From contig NC_040021.1 in NCBI RefSeq assembly GCF_000972845.2, positions 8,289,291 through 8,353,290 of the forward strand: a stretch of 64,000 nucleotides of DNA, read 5' to 3'. Made by a program: the position numbers and the translations under genes. A model generated the notes under the pieces. The model was not told where the DNA came from, did not search any database, and worked only from the letters and a program-made list of their open reading frames with translations. This DNA is from Larimichthys crocea. Its lineage: Eukaryota; Chordata; Actinopteri; Sciaenidae. How positions within the stretch are numbered: the first letter of the stretch is position 1; each line of letters starts with the position of its first letter. Shown here in pieces: positions 22,225-33,597 of this stretch.

Positions 22225-22905
22225 TCAAAGGGCAGCGGTGAAGACACCAGAGCGGCAGGGATCGGAGCATCCCCACGGCGGCGTAGCGACACACAAAACA
22301 ACACGCAAAAAAAAAACCCTCTTCCAAGACAGTGAGAGAATATCATGCCTCTTCCTTCTGCCCGTAACCCGGGCAACCCTGGCACAGAGTGATACCCCAT
22401 CCCCAACCCTGCGCCCGCCTCTCCCTCCTCCTCCCCGAACCGTTGGATCCTTTAGACTCCGTCCAGCGGCACGTCAAGTTCATCCCCCCACACGCTGCTT
22501 CCCAGCAGGCTCTTGACTCGGACTGGCGCTCCCCGGAGGCTGAAGGGGGTGTTCGCGCCGCAGATCCACCCCGAAGTGGGGTTTGCCTGTGTGGGGTACA
22601 TCTCAATCAGCAGGGGCACGGTTCAGAGAGAGAGAGAGAGCCCTCCCTCCCCCCCCACCTTTCCATTCCTTTACCACCAACTCTCACTGGCATGGAAGCC
22701 TTCATACCCTCCCCACTGTATGAAGCAAGGGGGGGCCTCCTCCTACCTCCCCACCACCACCACCCTCCTCCACCCTCCTCCATCCCAGAGACGTCTTTTC
22801 ATTTTCAGCTGCTCCCACTGTCCTCAAGTGAACGCAGTGAATCACTCTCCGCTCCCTGAGTTTCTCTCTGAAAATGAGGAGAGAGAGGAAACAATGCCAG
22901 GCTGA
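22225..22905. other. GC-rich block, no supported gene
   Basis: GC-rich, C-biased stretch with scattered CpGs (22250-22290, 22430-22560). Long frames exist in several registers on both strands (156, 130, 109 and 88 codons), the signature of stop-poor GC-rich DNA. The translations are Pro/Ser/His-rich without domains and run through CCACCACCACC and GAGAGAGAG simple sequence. A cryptic promoter or untranslated exon cannot be excluded. Confidence 0.35.
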
Positions 22906-24465
22906 ATAAACACTTTGATAACTAGACAGAGGGTGAGGAGGACAGACGGCGCAGGGCTTCACAGGGACACTGATGGCTTTATACGACTGACTGGAAGAAA
23001 GTGTTCCTTCTCTCACACGTTCCTCTCCATGTCTCTCGCCACTCTTGGCTGCTTCTCCCTGCTGTCGAGGAAGGAAGCGGCAGAAGTTAGAGAGAAACTC
23101 ACGGACGAGACAGGGAGGATGAGACGAGACGAGACGAGGCGGGGACATTATCACAGCAGGGGGTGAGGAGGAAAGTAAAAGAGGACGATGCTCAGTCATG
23201 GCCTGCTTCTACCCATCTCCTCTCATTACTATTTCATCGCTTCGTCTCTCTGCACCTCTCGCCCTCACTTTTCTTTTTTTGTTTTCTTCACTGTGACACT
23301 TTTTGTCACATCCGCTCAGAGGCAAGTCAAGCATGTACACAAAGGAAACTAAGACAGACTAAAGCTGGGTATCAAACATTTATATCAAACTTCTGTCACT
23401 GAAAACTGCCTAGTAGCAAAAGCTGGCATTCAACGACTTCTATACTTCATAATCATCCTTTGATCAGATAGTTACAGATAAATCTAGCTAATTTTAGTCT
23501 TTATGGGCGAAGTTCTTCGTGTTTGAACAGGACACTTAATGCAAACGTTCATAAAGATTCATAAAAACCCTCTCATGTCATGGTTATGATGCCGTAATGT
23601 CAGTCTTATGCACAACCTTCAAATAAAGCAGTCATCGTAGACATTTTCTGACATTTTATAGACAAACTTATCAAATTAAGCAATAAAAATAATAATAATA
23701 AACAGTAAAACATGTTTTATTACACAAAGAATTGATGCACTCAATCATTTCTGTGTGGTACAGAAAAACAGACTTAACACCAGCGATTTTAGGGCAAGAT
23801 TTGGGGGTTCAAAAGTTTAGTCTTCTTGCATGAGTAGGCAGTCATGCATCCTCTCCCGAGTCTCCCCCGACCACTCTCCAACACCTCCCATTACACCCAA
23901 AACATGCACACACATGCATGTAGCCCTTCCATCCGTCCTCCACCTTCCCCGGGGTGTTTCACGCTGACCCACTTTCCTCTCCTCAACCCAAACAACTCGA
24001 GAGTAAAAAGGCTGGTGTCTGACTTCCAGTCTCGAAAAAACTCAAGAGGTGTGTCAGCAATAAAAGGTTGCCAAACCCCTGTCAGTGCTTTAAAATTTTT
24101 ATTTATTTTCTGCATTTCAAAACTTTCAAATATGCAAAACGCCACGAGAGATGAATAAAAGAAAGAGAAAATTATGCAGAGGTTAAATTAAAGATTTGAC
24201 ATTTTAAACTGGCATGTTTATACACTTTCTGTGCATGTATAGACAAAGCCATCTTTTCAACGAATGGCTCTGTAATTAATTATATTTTCCTCTCTCCTCC
24301 GTCTTATAAACCGCTTCTTGTGAGACCGGTTCTGTCCTCCGGTCACCCTTGGGTGAGGAGTGTCATTACCGGCGTTGTCACAGCTGAACCGCTCGGCAGC
24401 ACCACAGACTGAGTGCCGCCTGGTCGAAGCAGACATGTCAGCAGATTTCCAGGGCCTAAGTGCCA
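22906..24465. other. Non-coding, no gene seen
   Basis: Unique sequence with a short (GAGAC)3 run near 23121 and AT-rich sequence at 23640-23720. The 165-codon minus frame (22702-23199) and the 104-codon plus frame (23844-24158) have no recognisable features. Confidence 0.4.
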
Positions 24466-24499
24466 CTGTGTGTGTGTGTGTGTGTGTGTGTTTGTGTTT
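24466..24499. repeat. (GT)n microsatellite
   Basis: GT run ending in TTTGTGTTTG. Confidence 0.9.
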
Positions 24500-24865
24500 G
24501 CCCTCATCAGCCTCTGTGCTTTCTCTCTGCGATGCATGGAAAATGAAAAACGCTGTGTCGGGACATTCTGTGGTCCAGAGGCTCCCCATGTCATTGGTTA
24601 GTGACCAGTTTAACATGCACGGCTAGCCCCTTCCTCCAACACCGTGCCTCTCTCTGATGAGAGGTCAGTGAAAGGCATGAACTTTTTATTTTGTCTGAGT
24701 CTCTCCGGAACAATCTCAGCATCCTTGAGCACTACTTCTGAATGTTTAAAATGTTGATGACATAGCAGCAAGCTGTAGAAATAGTAGAGGCAACTGCGGC
24801 AACACACACAAAGGGGTTATAGACGTGCAAATGTGGAGATGGTGTCGTTATTGAACAATCTGGGA

Positions 24866-25010
24866 CCAGTTAAGTTGCTCAGTGGCACCTCGACAGTACC
24901 CAGGTGGTGAACTGGGACCTCTCCAGCCTCCAGTCCATGTTCGACCTAACCCGGCCACCCTCCATTTCCCCAACCCCCAAGTCCCTACAGACTGAGCTAC
25001 TACCACCCCG
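24866..25010 (-). mobile_element. tRNA-derived SINE-like repeat, minus strand
   Basis: On the minus strand the right end starts with a tRNA-like head. The A-box-like TAGCTCAGTCTGTAGGGA is the complement of 24982-24999, with a degenerate B-box-like GGTTAGGTCG near 24941-24952. Towards the left end (plus strand) it reads 'aagttgctcagtggcacc' and 'gtgaactgggacctctcc', matching a fish repeat whose usual form is 'ttgctcaagggcacc'. A fragment of the same family is at 61690-61747. It abuts the LINE that begins at about 25013. Confidence 0.6.
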
Positions 25011-25012
25011 AG

Positions 25013-25490
25013 TTTCAGATGATCCAGAACGTGGCAGCACGCCTGGTCTTTAATCAACCCAAAAGGTCACGTTACCTCGCTGCTCATCAAACTCCACTGG
25101 CTACCTGTAGCAGCCCGTATTAAATTCAGATCCCTCATGCCGACTAGAGTAGTCTCCGGTTCTGCACCCACCTACTTAAATGTCCTCATACAAACATATG
25201 TTACCTCCTCCAATGAATAGCGCCTGGCTCTGCCACCCGTACGCTCAGAGCAATCCAAACATTTCTCATTTGTTGTTCCCCGTTGGTGGAACGTCCTACC
25301 GGTCCTACCCTCTCTACCTTCAAAACCCCAGACCCAGCTCTTCAGAGAGGACCTCCTCTCCAACACTACCAACAACTGGACATGATAAATCTATCCCCCT
25401 TCTCGAACTGTAGTAGTACTTAGTCCATGTCACACTGTACCTTGATTGTTTTCCTTCTTGTAAGTCAGCTAAATGTAAATGTAGATGTAG
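25013..25490 (+). mobile_element. LINE 3' end, L2-like
   Basis: The plus strand encodes a decayed C-terminal segment of a LINE ORF2. FQMIQNVAARLVFN is followed, after a frame change, by LHWLPVAARIKFRSLM, GSAPTYLNVLIQTYVTSS, a stop, then PPVRSEQSK and FVVPRWWNVLP and FREDLL. This order matches the conserved tail (iQNaAARLv, HWLPV..RI.FK, G.aP.YL, LRS, P.lWN.LP, FK..LkT.LF) of L2-type fish LINEs. The 3' end 'ttgtaagtcagctaaatgtaa' resembles the L2 tail with an internal deletion. 5'-truncated and dead. Confidence 0.8.
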
Positions 25491-25655
25491 TAGCAGTGAT
25501 AAAAGCAGTAATACTAACAGCAATTTTCCACGAGATGAATAAATATATAAAATAAATGTTAAAATAATCACATAACGTGTGTTTGTAGACAGTTTAATTA
25601 ATGGTTCATGTACGGCTATAGAAGATTGATTGGTAACATGGTGTCAAGCAGTACT

Positions 25656-25669
25656 GTTGCCATGGTTAC
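25656..25669. promoter_or_regulatory. RFX X-box-like motif
   Basis: GTTGCCATGGTTAC closely matches the palindromic RFX site GTTNCCATGGNAAC with one mismatch in the right half. RFX factors drive ciliary and neural genes. A single site in otherwise unremarkable sequence. Confidence 0.35.
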
Positions 25670-26915
25670 ATGCAACTAAAAATATTTTGCAATCTAGATT
25701 TATTTATTTTTTACATGTAGTTTTTCTTTGTTAAAAAAACCCCTAAAACATTTCTGATTGTTTTCGTAATCACATAATCTCATCTGACAGACGAGCCGCT
25801 CATCATTTTCATTTGATTGTGACCGATTAGATACAATAAAATAAGAAAACCGAGTTGTCACAAGCTTCACGCAACTGTTGTTATATAATCTGCCAATCAC
25901 AAACTAATAAAAAGCAATTTCACACAGTGACTGAATTCCACATCTCGTTATGCAGCCTGTTAACAGGCCCTTGGGCAATGTGTTGTGTGTGTGTGTGTGT
26001 GTGTGCATGCTGTGTGAGTTACAGTGCATTCTGTTCAGTTGTAGTACTGGGCCTCGCCGGAGGAACGGGGCTTGGCGTTCGCAGTGACACTTCTCAGCCA
26101 AACACAGAGAATGTTCTGCCAGCTCCATCTAATATCTTTTCAAACACTTTGCATTCCTTCTTAACTCGCACAACAACTTCTGCTCATACCACTCGCTCTC
26201 CTTTCCGCCTCTTCTTACCCCGTGCTGCTCCGCAACTTGTTCACAAACGCTCTATTGTTCCTTTAGGTTTTTCTTTTTTTTTTATACTTATGCATAAACT
26301 TTTTTACAATGCACCTTGTTGCTGCCTGTGCATCCTCGGGGTAAAGCAGCTTCATGAGTTACGGTTCCAGGGTGTGAATGAAAATATGATGATTTCTACA
26401 TACGGCGGTTTCAAGGTTTGTTGCCAATCGTCACTTACAGTTGTGCTGTGGCTCAGCAAAAAACCCTGAACAATGTTTAAATGCATGCAAATGCTATTTA
26501 TACACTTATTAACTCATACTGCTCCACTGGAACCGTTTGGGTAGCCAAACAAGCATTATTTGTTCAATGTAAATAACAGCTCTGTGTAACGTTCGAGAGC
26601 TGCTTGCAGTTTTTTTTTTTTTTTTAACAGATGAGGATGTGAAATACTCTACCGTTTGAGGCAACACGTGAGAAGAGCCCAGGAAGTTAAACCCAGGTTT
26701 TCCCCGGGGGCTTGAAACCGTTAATCAATCAACCCGTCCCACCTTTAAAAAAAAAAAACAGCTTTAGGCTCTGATCTGCCCCCATCATCATTCTGTCACC
26801 CGCCCCAACCAAGCGCAAACCCTCCGCCCCCCCCTCTACCTACCTACCTATGAATACATACATACCAACCGCACATTTAGCCGTGGCTGCTTTCCCACAG
26901 TTTCACTCTCTATCA
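25670..26915. other. Non-coding, no gene seen
   Basis: AT-rich unique sequence with T-runs (26613-26627) and A-runs (26748-26758). The 204-codon plus frame (25855-26469) is the longest here but passes through the GT repeat and has no domain, and its translation is Cys/Val/Leu-rich from biased DNA. Confidence 0.45.
25984..26005. repeat. (GT)n microsatellite
   Basis: Short uninterrupted GT run. Confidence 0.9.
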
Positions 26916-26919
26916 TCTT

Positions 26920-27235
26920 TTTTACTGTCTTTCTCTCCTCCTGTGCGCCCTTGTGTCTTGTTGAACCCCGATCCCCTGGAGAGACCCACGATCCTTATCG
27001 GGGTGAGGTTGGGGGGGGATCAGACTTCCGTTCAGTCAAGTGTGACGACTAGGAAGTTGGAAGCTCCAGGTGTGACGGAGGGTCTCGGAGAGAGTTTGTG
27101 TGCATCTCCTCATCCCTCATCGCCCGCAGGACGGAGTTTATACATGAAACTAATCGGATTAGAGGGGATTATGACAACGGCATATCACACAGCTTTCTTG
27201 GCTGTTTGAGGGAGTCACACGTTTTGACTCATAAA
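26920..27235. other. Candidate CNE
   Basis: Complex repeat-free block. Two GGATTA cores (bicoid/OTX/PITX type) lie in 'ctaatcggattagagggg' and 'ggggattatgac' at about 27150-27172. The 119-codon frame at 26850-27209 is without domains. Bounded on the right by the CA tract. Confidence 0.4.
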
Positions 27236-27246
27236 GTGACTGGTGA

Positions 27247-27247
<1 letters not shown>

Positions 27248-27279
<32 letters not shown>
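27248..27279. repeat. (CA)16 microsatellite
   Basis: Uninterrupted CA run. Confidence 0.95.
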
Positions 27280-27280
<1 letters not shown>

Positions 27281-28655
27281 CTGTATGCAAACTAAAACAA
27301 ATACAGAAGTACAGTATTATGTTTACGCCCACGCAGGCACATGTGCAGCCACTTGTCTCTAACCGCTCTGAGTAAACTGAGTTGTAAAGACTTAAATGTG
27401 ACATCAGGTATGCAAAATGGAACTCGCTCCACTCCCTCCCTTTCCTTCCAGCTCATTGTGCTTTGAGGGAATCCGTCATGTGAATGTCACTTTGCGTGGA
27501 TTTTTAACTGCTGTGAAGCGACGCCGTTGAGAAACAGCACAGTAATCACTAGGTCAGAGGAACAAACAAGGTCCTCTAGCAGAAAGTGAGGCCCAGACCG
27601 GCAGCCCCTCCATGTGATTTACACCTGGTTGCAGGTTAATGGGGTCTCTGTCGCATTCTGACTCGTCCGACCTTCTCTTCCTCTTGATGTCAGCGTCTTT
27701 AGTCTCGTTTTTTCCACCTTTTTTTTTCCCCTCCTCATCTCTTCTAAGCCTCTCTTTCCATCTGTCATCTCTCTCTTGAAAGAAACCCACCCCCTCCGTC
27801 CTTCCTATTAAAACGTGTCTTTCGCTCTCTCTCTCTCTCTTTCTCTGTCTCATCTTCACTTTTTTTTTTTTTTCTCACACACACCCACATACCATCCTCA
27901 TCGTTGGCAAGCACCGGCCCATCCAGCCTGTTGCATTCTCTCCTCTTAGCGGTGTTGGGCGATCAATCACATGATTTGATGGTTCTTATTACAGGCCTGC
28001 CTTTCCGGGTCAGGAGGCAGGAATCTTTATAGCGGCAGATACGGGCAGTTCCAAAACTTTACATCCTCTAGACGAGGTAGACAAATCACACAGACACGCA
28101 CACAGGTGTGATTTATTATCATTTTTCTTCCTTTTCAGGGAAATGTCAAATACAGTTCGTCTTCCCTCCTCCCCTTTATCTTGCGCTGGAAGACGTTATT
28201 CAATATTCATAGCTGATTTTAAGGCTGGTGTGCGTTTTTCATTTGGAATGAAAATGAATTCCCCTGAAACCCTGTTTTACTCAAAGGAAAGTGACTTTAC
28301 TGAGGCCTAATCTGACAAAACCTGTCAACAACCCTGCAAACACAAAACAACAGAAAACTGAGAACAAATAAAACCTCAGTGCCAAGGTTTTGCTGCAACA
28401 CGCAATCGCATACTTGTGCATGCGCTACATTAGGAGACACCGTAAAAAACAAAAACCCAGACGCTTGCCAAGTCACTGACTTTGGATATTTTCACATCCT
28501 CTCTTTCTTAACAGCGCCCTTTGCTCCGCAGTGCTTTCTGTTTAAACGCAGATAACGCGCTCTTAAAACACACGCAGGGAATCTTAAGCACGCATACCCA
28601 GACTTGTAAACTATTTCCTCTTAGCTCCAAGGTAACTGTAGATACCTGCCCACAC
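27280..28655. other. Non-coding, two small candidate CNE patches
   Basis: Simple sequence at 27820-27875 (CT then a T-run). Complex patches: 27600-27680 and 27945-28060 (GGGCGATCAATCACATGATTTG, then CTTTATAGCGGCAG). The minus frame 27554-27859 (101 codons, Arg/Glu-rich) is a read-through of the CT tract. Confidence 0.35.
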
Positions 28656-29165
28656 TTACAACGCAGAGCACCATTTGTCACCGTGCGTGTCAGTTAATGA
28701 GGTACATCACCTTTTCCCGTTCACAAGAGCCTTAAGAAGTATTCTCATGTTGCAGCTACTTGAAGAGAGGCGTATATTTCAGAGCGTGGGCGCAAGTGTT
28801 AACAGAGAGGAAGAGACAGTCACGTTGTCACTGCAGCGCAGGTGAGACACTGTTTGGGAATGCAGCCCACGATGCAGGCCTATTCAGCTCCTGTAGACTG
28901 TGGTAGCAGGGATGTGATTGATTTGTGCTGCAGTGTTAACAGAGCATCGTTGATTTACATGGCAGCGTTACTACCGAGGCTGATGCCTGTGCCTGTGCCA
29001 GCATACATCCGTCAGACAGCCCTGTATACAGAGCCAGAGCCCTTCTACAGCCAACCTCAAGGATTTTTACCAGCGTTTTAACAGCCTGGCCACCTCTCCT
29101 CCCAGCTATTATCACTGGATTCCTGTGGGCTAGTTTAAAGAACTGTTCTCTTCCAGTTAGTCTGC
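28656..29165. other. Candidate CNE; frame not supported as gene
   Basis: Complex, repeat-free block. The plus frame 28842-29081 has a plausible-looking C-terminus (PVPVPAYIRQTALYTEPEPF), but no splice acceptor with a polypyrimidine tract precedes it and I recognise no family. Confidence 0.35.
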
Positions 29166-29389
29166 CTCTGTGTTGTGAACAATGAACTTGGTATTTGGGT
29201 CAAACAACATCTACATACATGTTTGGTCACGATACAGTAGGACACACTATAATGTACACGTCGGTGTTTGGGAGTGTGTGCTATGCTTTGTGTAAAAGGA
29301 GGTTAATGACGTGGACACATAACTCATCGCAGCGCCGGACCGTAGCTTCCAGCTCTTCCGTGGTTAAAATCACACGGCACCTATTTTTG
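29166..29389. other. Non-coding, nothing recognised
   Basis: Unique sequence with a 68-codon frame of no known type. Confidence 0.4.
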
Positions 29390-29665
29390 GCGCCCGTCTG
29401 ATTGACAGCATGACCCCTAAAACCCTGACCTTTACACAGCGTGACCTCCACGGCCTGATAATGGAGACAGGAAGGTATTAGGGGTGGGGAATAGAGTGGA
29501 GGGGTTCAAGGGGCGCAAGGGGTCAAGCCCAAAATGATGCACTGGGGCCGGACAGCATAGAAGAAGGCCGCGGTCTTCCCCTTCAGACAATAAGGCCTCA
29601 GTTATTGGTGTATAATATGGCCGATTGATTACCCCAATAATTGTTACCATAATGAGCTGGTGTGG
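29390..29665. other. Strong candidate CNE
   Basis: About 275 bp of complex sequence bracketed by 'ctgattgacagcatgacc' (a PBX/MEIS composite, TGATTGACAG) and CCGATTGATTACCCCAATAATTG. Includes AATATGGCC and two TGACCT half-sites (29426, 29442). A TGATTGACAG Pbx-Meis/Prep site is a hallmark of hindbrain and limb enhancers. Function is inferred. Confidence 0.45.
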
Positions 29666-29954
29666 ATAGCCTGGCTGTTAGTCAGCGTGTTTGCAACCGT
29701 GTTTTCATGCCTGAATGACTCCATGTGAATCATCACAGGTGTGTATGCTGCAGCAGCAATCTATAATCATACTTATAGACTTTAAGGCCCAAGATAACCT
29801 TGTTAAAGTGTTTGTTTTGTCGGACCCACAAGCTAAAACCACTTTTAGTTTTCTTCTTGAATTACTTAAATGATCATAAATCATTCAACAAATTTGATTA
29901 CATTCATATCTTTCAGAAAAGTCAACGGATTACGGAGGTATATTGTGATACAGA

Positions 29955-30235
29955 GCGGAGAAGATTAGTCGATTGAGCCGATCAGCAGAAACGTAATGCC
30001 ACAATTTTGATAATCTATAAATAATTTAGGTCATCTATCAAGTAAAAACGCCAAGCTTTTCAAATGTGACGATTTTGTTTTTCAGAGTTTTGTGGTTGGG
30101 TTTTGGACTGCCGGTTGGACAAAACAAAGCATTTCAGTCATTTTGGAATCTGGAAAACTGTAACAGGCACATTTTATTTTTAGAGTTTAAATGATTAGCA
30201 ATGAAAATGATTTAGTTGCGGTCCTACCAAAAGCC
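29955..30235 (+). mobile_element. Interspersed repeat R2, copy
   Basis: Diagnostic order: 'gattagtcgattgagccgat', 'ttttgataatctataaataa', 'caagtaaaaacgccaa', 'ttctcaaatgtgacgatttt', GGGTTTTGGACTGCCGGTTGGACAAAACAA, and the end 'ttagttgcggtcctacc'. Better preserved than the copy at 15236. Confidence 0.75.
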
Positions 30236-30239
30236 AGAA

Positions 30240-32220
30240 TTACGTATGAATAGCATCAACTGTAAGTTAATTGAAATATTTCTAGTTTTTTTTTTATTGA
30301 ATGCGGCTCTTTGTCTATGAAATACCAGTTTCTTCACACAAACTGGCAGCACTGTTTAAATCACTGATTTGCGCCTGTGTTGGTCCCACATATCCCATAT
30401 ATGAAAGATGTGCTTTGGAACCCTGCAGGGTCCTGGAGAGAGGCTCATCTCAGGGTCAGTGAGCCCACCGGGGGTCTTGTGCTCTGATGGGTACATACAG
30501 AACCAGAGATCAGCAAAGACACATACTGGGGTCAGATCAGAGAGTATCAGACAACACAGATGATATCAGAGCCAGTTAGCACGGAAAGGGTAGACCAATT
30601 ATGCGTGTTTGTGTGTGTTGATAGACTAGGTCAGTGAACATGTCAACATCAATAGTAGGGGGGATGTACATAGTTCACTGGTTCGCCCCGAGGGGTGCAC
30701 TGGGCTGCCTGAAGAGAATCTGGTTTTTGACTTTTACAAACAGGTTTTTAATCACCGTGAGAGGTTTATTTTAACAAAACTCTCTGTGGTTTAGTTAAGA
30801 ACACACCAGACATATCTTGAAAGATCATATCTTTTGACAAAGTGTGAGATCGCAGTCTTGCGCAGTGTCAAATCACATCTCATCTGTGACTGTGGCCCTC
30901 TTTGTCTGCTGCTCGACCCGTATGAGTTCCCGAAGGGGGCAGGAATGCAGTCTCATTTCCAGATTTCCTGCTGATAAATCCAGGTGAGTGACAGGGATGA
31001 CACAGCCTTATCCCACAATTACGGGAAGCTCCTGGAATTCTGGCTCCATCAAAGCACCATGAACTTCCCAGGCTGCAGTTTCACTGTTCGCTGATCCCTA
31101 CACATAGCTCCCAGCATATGAAATTCCCAATCTCACCATCCACGGGATGATTACGAATACACATAGGAGAGGTCAGCACCACATTGGAACGATATCCTCT
31201 TGTTTCATCCAGCTCACGGACAAAAACCACTGGATTTAACGGAGTTTAGATAGCAGATCAGTGGAAAATTACCGTAGAAAGCTTGTTGTTCTGTTTCACA
31301 TTTTGGCTCGCATTCCAAACATATGGTTAACAATAAAATGTTGATTAGCTTTTATAGAAACAGTATTGGAACACGCTGCCTTATTCAGACCTACTCATTA
31401 AATTGCTGAAATTGGTAAGACGCACTGTAAAATATTCACACTACATATAATGCAAGAGCAACACCAGAGCAACAACAACACATGTGATGAACTTGAGCAT
31501 GCCATACATTCATAACAGCCCAGTGCATTTTGGGGCTCTGTCTTGAAACTTGACTCCAGAGAACACAGTGTCCTCGCACTTACAAGATCCATAGATGTGA
31601 AAGAACGCACTGTTCTCTACAACCCTTCAAGAGCACAGGCGATACTTGTTTTTCTCACTTTAAAAGAAAAACACTGAACGTTCTGCAGTGACAACTTTTG
31701 GCGTCATGATTAATTCATTCAGGTGAAGCTGAAAAGCTTCATTTTCCTTTTTGATTAGAAAAAAAGTTCTACCAGTTTTCAGCACTTTCTGTTGTTGTAC
31801 AATTATAATAATACAAATGTAATTCTTCCACGGATGAACACAGGACTTCTTTTGTTCTGGCATATGCCCAATGTGTGCGTTTTTTGTAAGTAGTTGTGCT
31901 ATAAGATGTTTAAAATATATTTGATCCATGTGTCCAACTAAATCCCACAAGGGATGGGTCATGGAGGGGAATAAATCAATCCATTCATTCATTCATTCAT
32001 TCATTCATTCATTCATGCCAGGTAAGCTGCTCTAAGCATGGCAGTGGACATGGCGATCTTAGCTGGACCAAAAACAGGCCTGCGTAAAGACAACAGAAGG
32101 CATCTCTTATCTCACTGATCCTCAGGTAAATGGTAGAAAAATGTCTTTCTAATTACAAACCAATCTACAAAAATTTGCCACTGCAGCGCCTCACCAGCTG
32201 ACGTTGCATTGCGGTCCAGA
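30240..32220. other. Non-coding, no gene seen
   Basis: 2 kb of unique sequence. Minus frames of 70 and 110 codons (31398-31992) have no recognised domain. Contains the ATTC tetranucleotide tract. Confidence 0.45.
31982..32016. repeat. (ATTC)n tetranucleotide microsatellite
   Basis: About eight to nine uninterrupted ATTC units. Confidence 0.95.
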
Positions 32221-32225
32221 GAAGC

Positions 32226-32405
32226 AGCGGTCCCCCAACCTTTTTTGTGCCATGGACCTGTTTCATGGACCAACCTTCGAGATGTGGGGGTTAAATATGA
32301 TGAAATACAATGACATATGGCATAAAAACAAGTGCATAAAAAATACAACTCACCATTACGCTGAGTTAGTTGAAACACTGAGCTTGTTTCTCCTCAACGA
32401 AGACA
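32226..32405 (+). mobile_element. hAT-like DNA transposon fragment
   Basis: Begins GCGGTCCCCCAACCTTTTTT and GCCATGGACC, matching the terminal pattern 'GGTCCCCAACCTTTTTtGCGCCacGGACC' of hAT-Charlie-type elements. It then continues through an A/T-rich stretch with 'ggcataaaaac' and 'cattacgctgagtt', as in fish copies I remember. The other end is missing; the fragment runs straight into R1. Old and non-autonomous. Confidence 0.6.
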
Positions 32406-32410
32406 GACAA

Positions 32411-32590
32411 ACAGAACAGTCTTGGTCTCTATAGCTAATTTCCTCATCCATGACAACTGTGAGGGGGTGAATTTTTATATTCAAATTATATTAAGGCTTG
32501 AAGTTATGCAGAATTAACAGCGTCACCACTCGAGTGACAGGTAGGTGCTATCACAGATGGCTTATTAGAGCACCCAGGCGTCATTTTTCA
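32411..32590 (+). mobile_element. Interspersed repeat R1, internal fragment
   Basis: Carries only the middle of R1: 'cttggtctctatagctaatt', GACAACTGTGAGGGGGTGAATTTTTATA, 'attatattaaggcttgaag' and 'gacaggtaggtgct'. It stops at GGCGTCATTTTT and lacks both the head and the CRE-bearing 3' end. Confidence 0.7.
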
Positions 32591-32594
32591 AAAT

Positions 32595-33595
32595 AAAACA
32601 TCTTTCAGACTCTGATAATCAATTAAATATTTATTATTCAGTCTTTTTGAGCAGCTGTGGTTGGGTACTGCTGTTTCACAGGACTAAATTCTCTCTGAGG
32701 CGGCATTAATAACAGGGGTACCCATATATGATGATGCATATTATTACCTATTAAATATAAACGTTCATTCTCAACTTACAGTCCAGTAACTGCATTTTAA
32801 ACACATGTATGTATTCTTTTTTTTTAAAGACAAACCACAAAAGAAGTCTCAGCAGATTCACCATGATCTTTATAACAGCAGCATTTTGCAGGAAACCTCT
32901 GCGCCGTTTTTATATCTTGTACCTTCTTATTGTGCTGGAACAAAATGTCCCCAAGTGGATACCTTCAATTATATATTCTAATCCGGCCTGCTTGTGCTCT
33001 CATTAGTAACCGTGGAAACAGATGTAATCTGGTGCTTGTTATTGTGTGACGGTCTGTCTGTGGCTTCCACAATGTGTGTGTGTGTGTGTGTGTGTGTTTG
33101 TGTGCATATCCACTTCACTGCATTCATCCATATGTTTTAGACTGCAGGCTTTAGCCACACACATCCATGAGAGGAAGTGCCAAATGTTCCACTTCCTGTG
33201 TCTGGGTCCGTCTCCACAGCTGTGGCCAGACACAGAGCAGACCGGCAGACAGCGTTGAAGTGCGTGGCTCTCCTGAAAGACCATGAAATAATGTTTTTTT
33301 TCTCCCCTGCACTGAACTCTACACCCCTCTTCTCCCCTCCTGCTCTACCTCTCACAAATACATTTCTCCCCTCCGCTACCTCTCTATAAGTCTCTCCTCT
33401 TTAAGGCACTCCTGCCACCTATAGAAGAGGGTCCATACCGTTGCACACAGGTTGAGTGCCCTGCTGACCTCCAGGACTAATGAAAAAAAACCTAAAATTC
33501 CCCCCATCCTCGCTGCACCCCATTACTTATAGAAAAGGCCTCTACCTCACCCTCCTTCTCCTCCTCCTCCTCGTCTTTACTACCCTCCTTCCTTC
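32595..33595. other. Non-coding, no gene seen
   Basis: AT-rich unique sequence, a GT tract (33073-33099), then CT-rich sequence with CTCCTCCTCC near 33560. Confidence 0.45.
33073..33099. repeat. (GT)n microsatellite
   Basis: Uninterrupted GT run. Confidence 0.95.
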
Positions 33596-33597
33596 TT

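Noticed and set aside
25855..26469. 204-codon plus-strand open frame
   Set aside because: Passes through a GT microsatellite and has biased composition with no domain.
28842..29081. 80-codon frame ending PFYSQPQGFLPAF, exon-like in feel
   Set aside because: I could not match it to a family and no polypyrimidine acceptor or consensus donor frames it.
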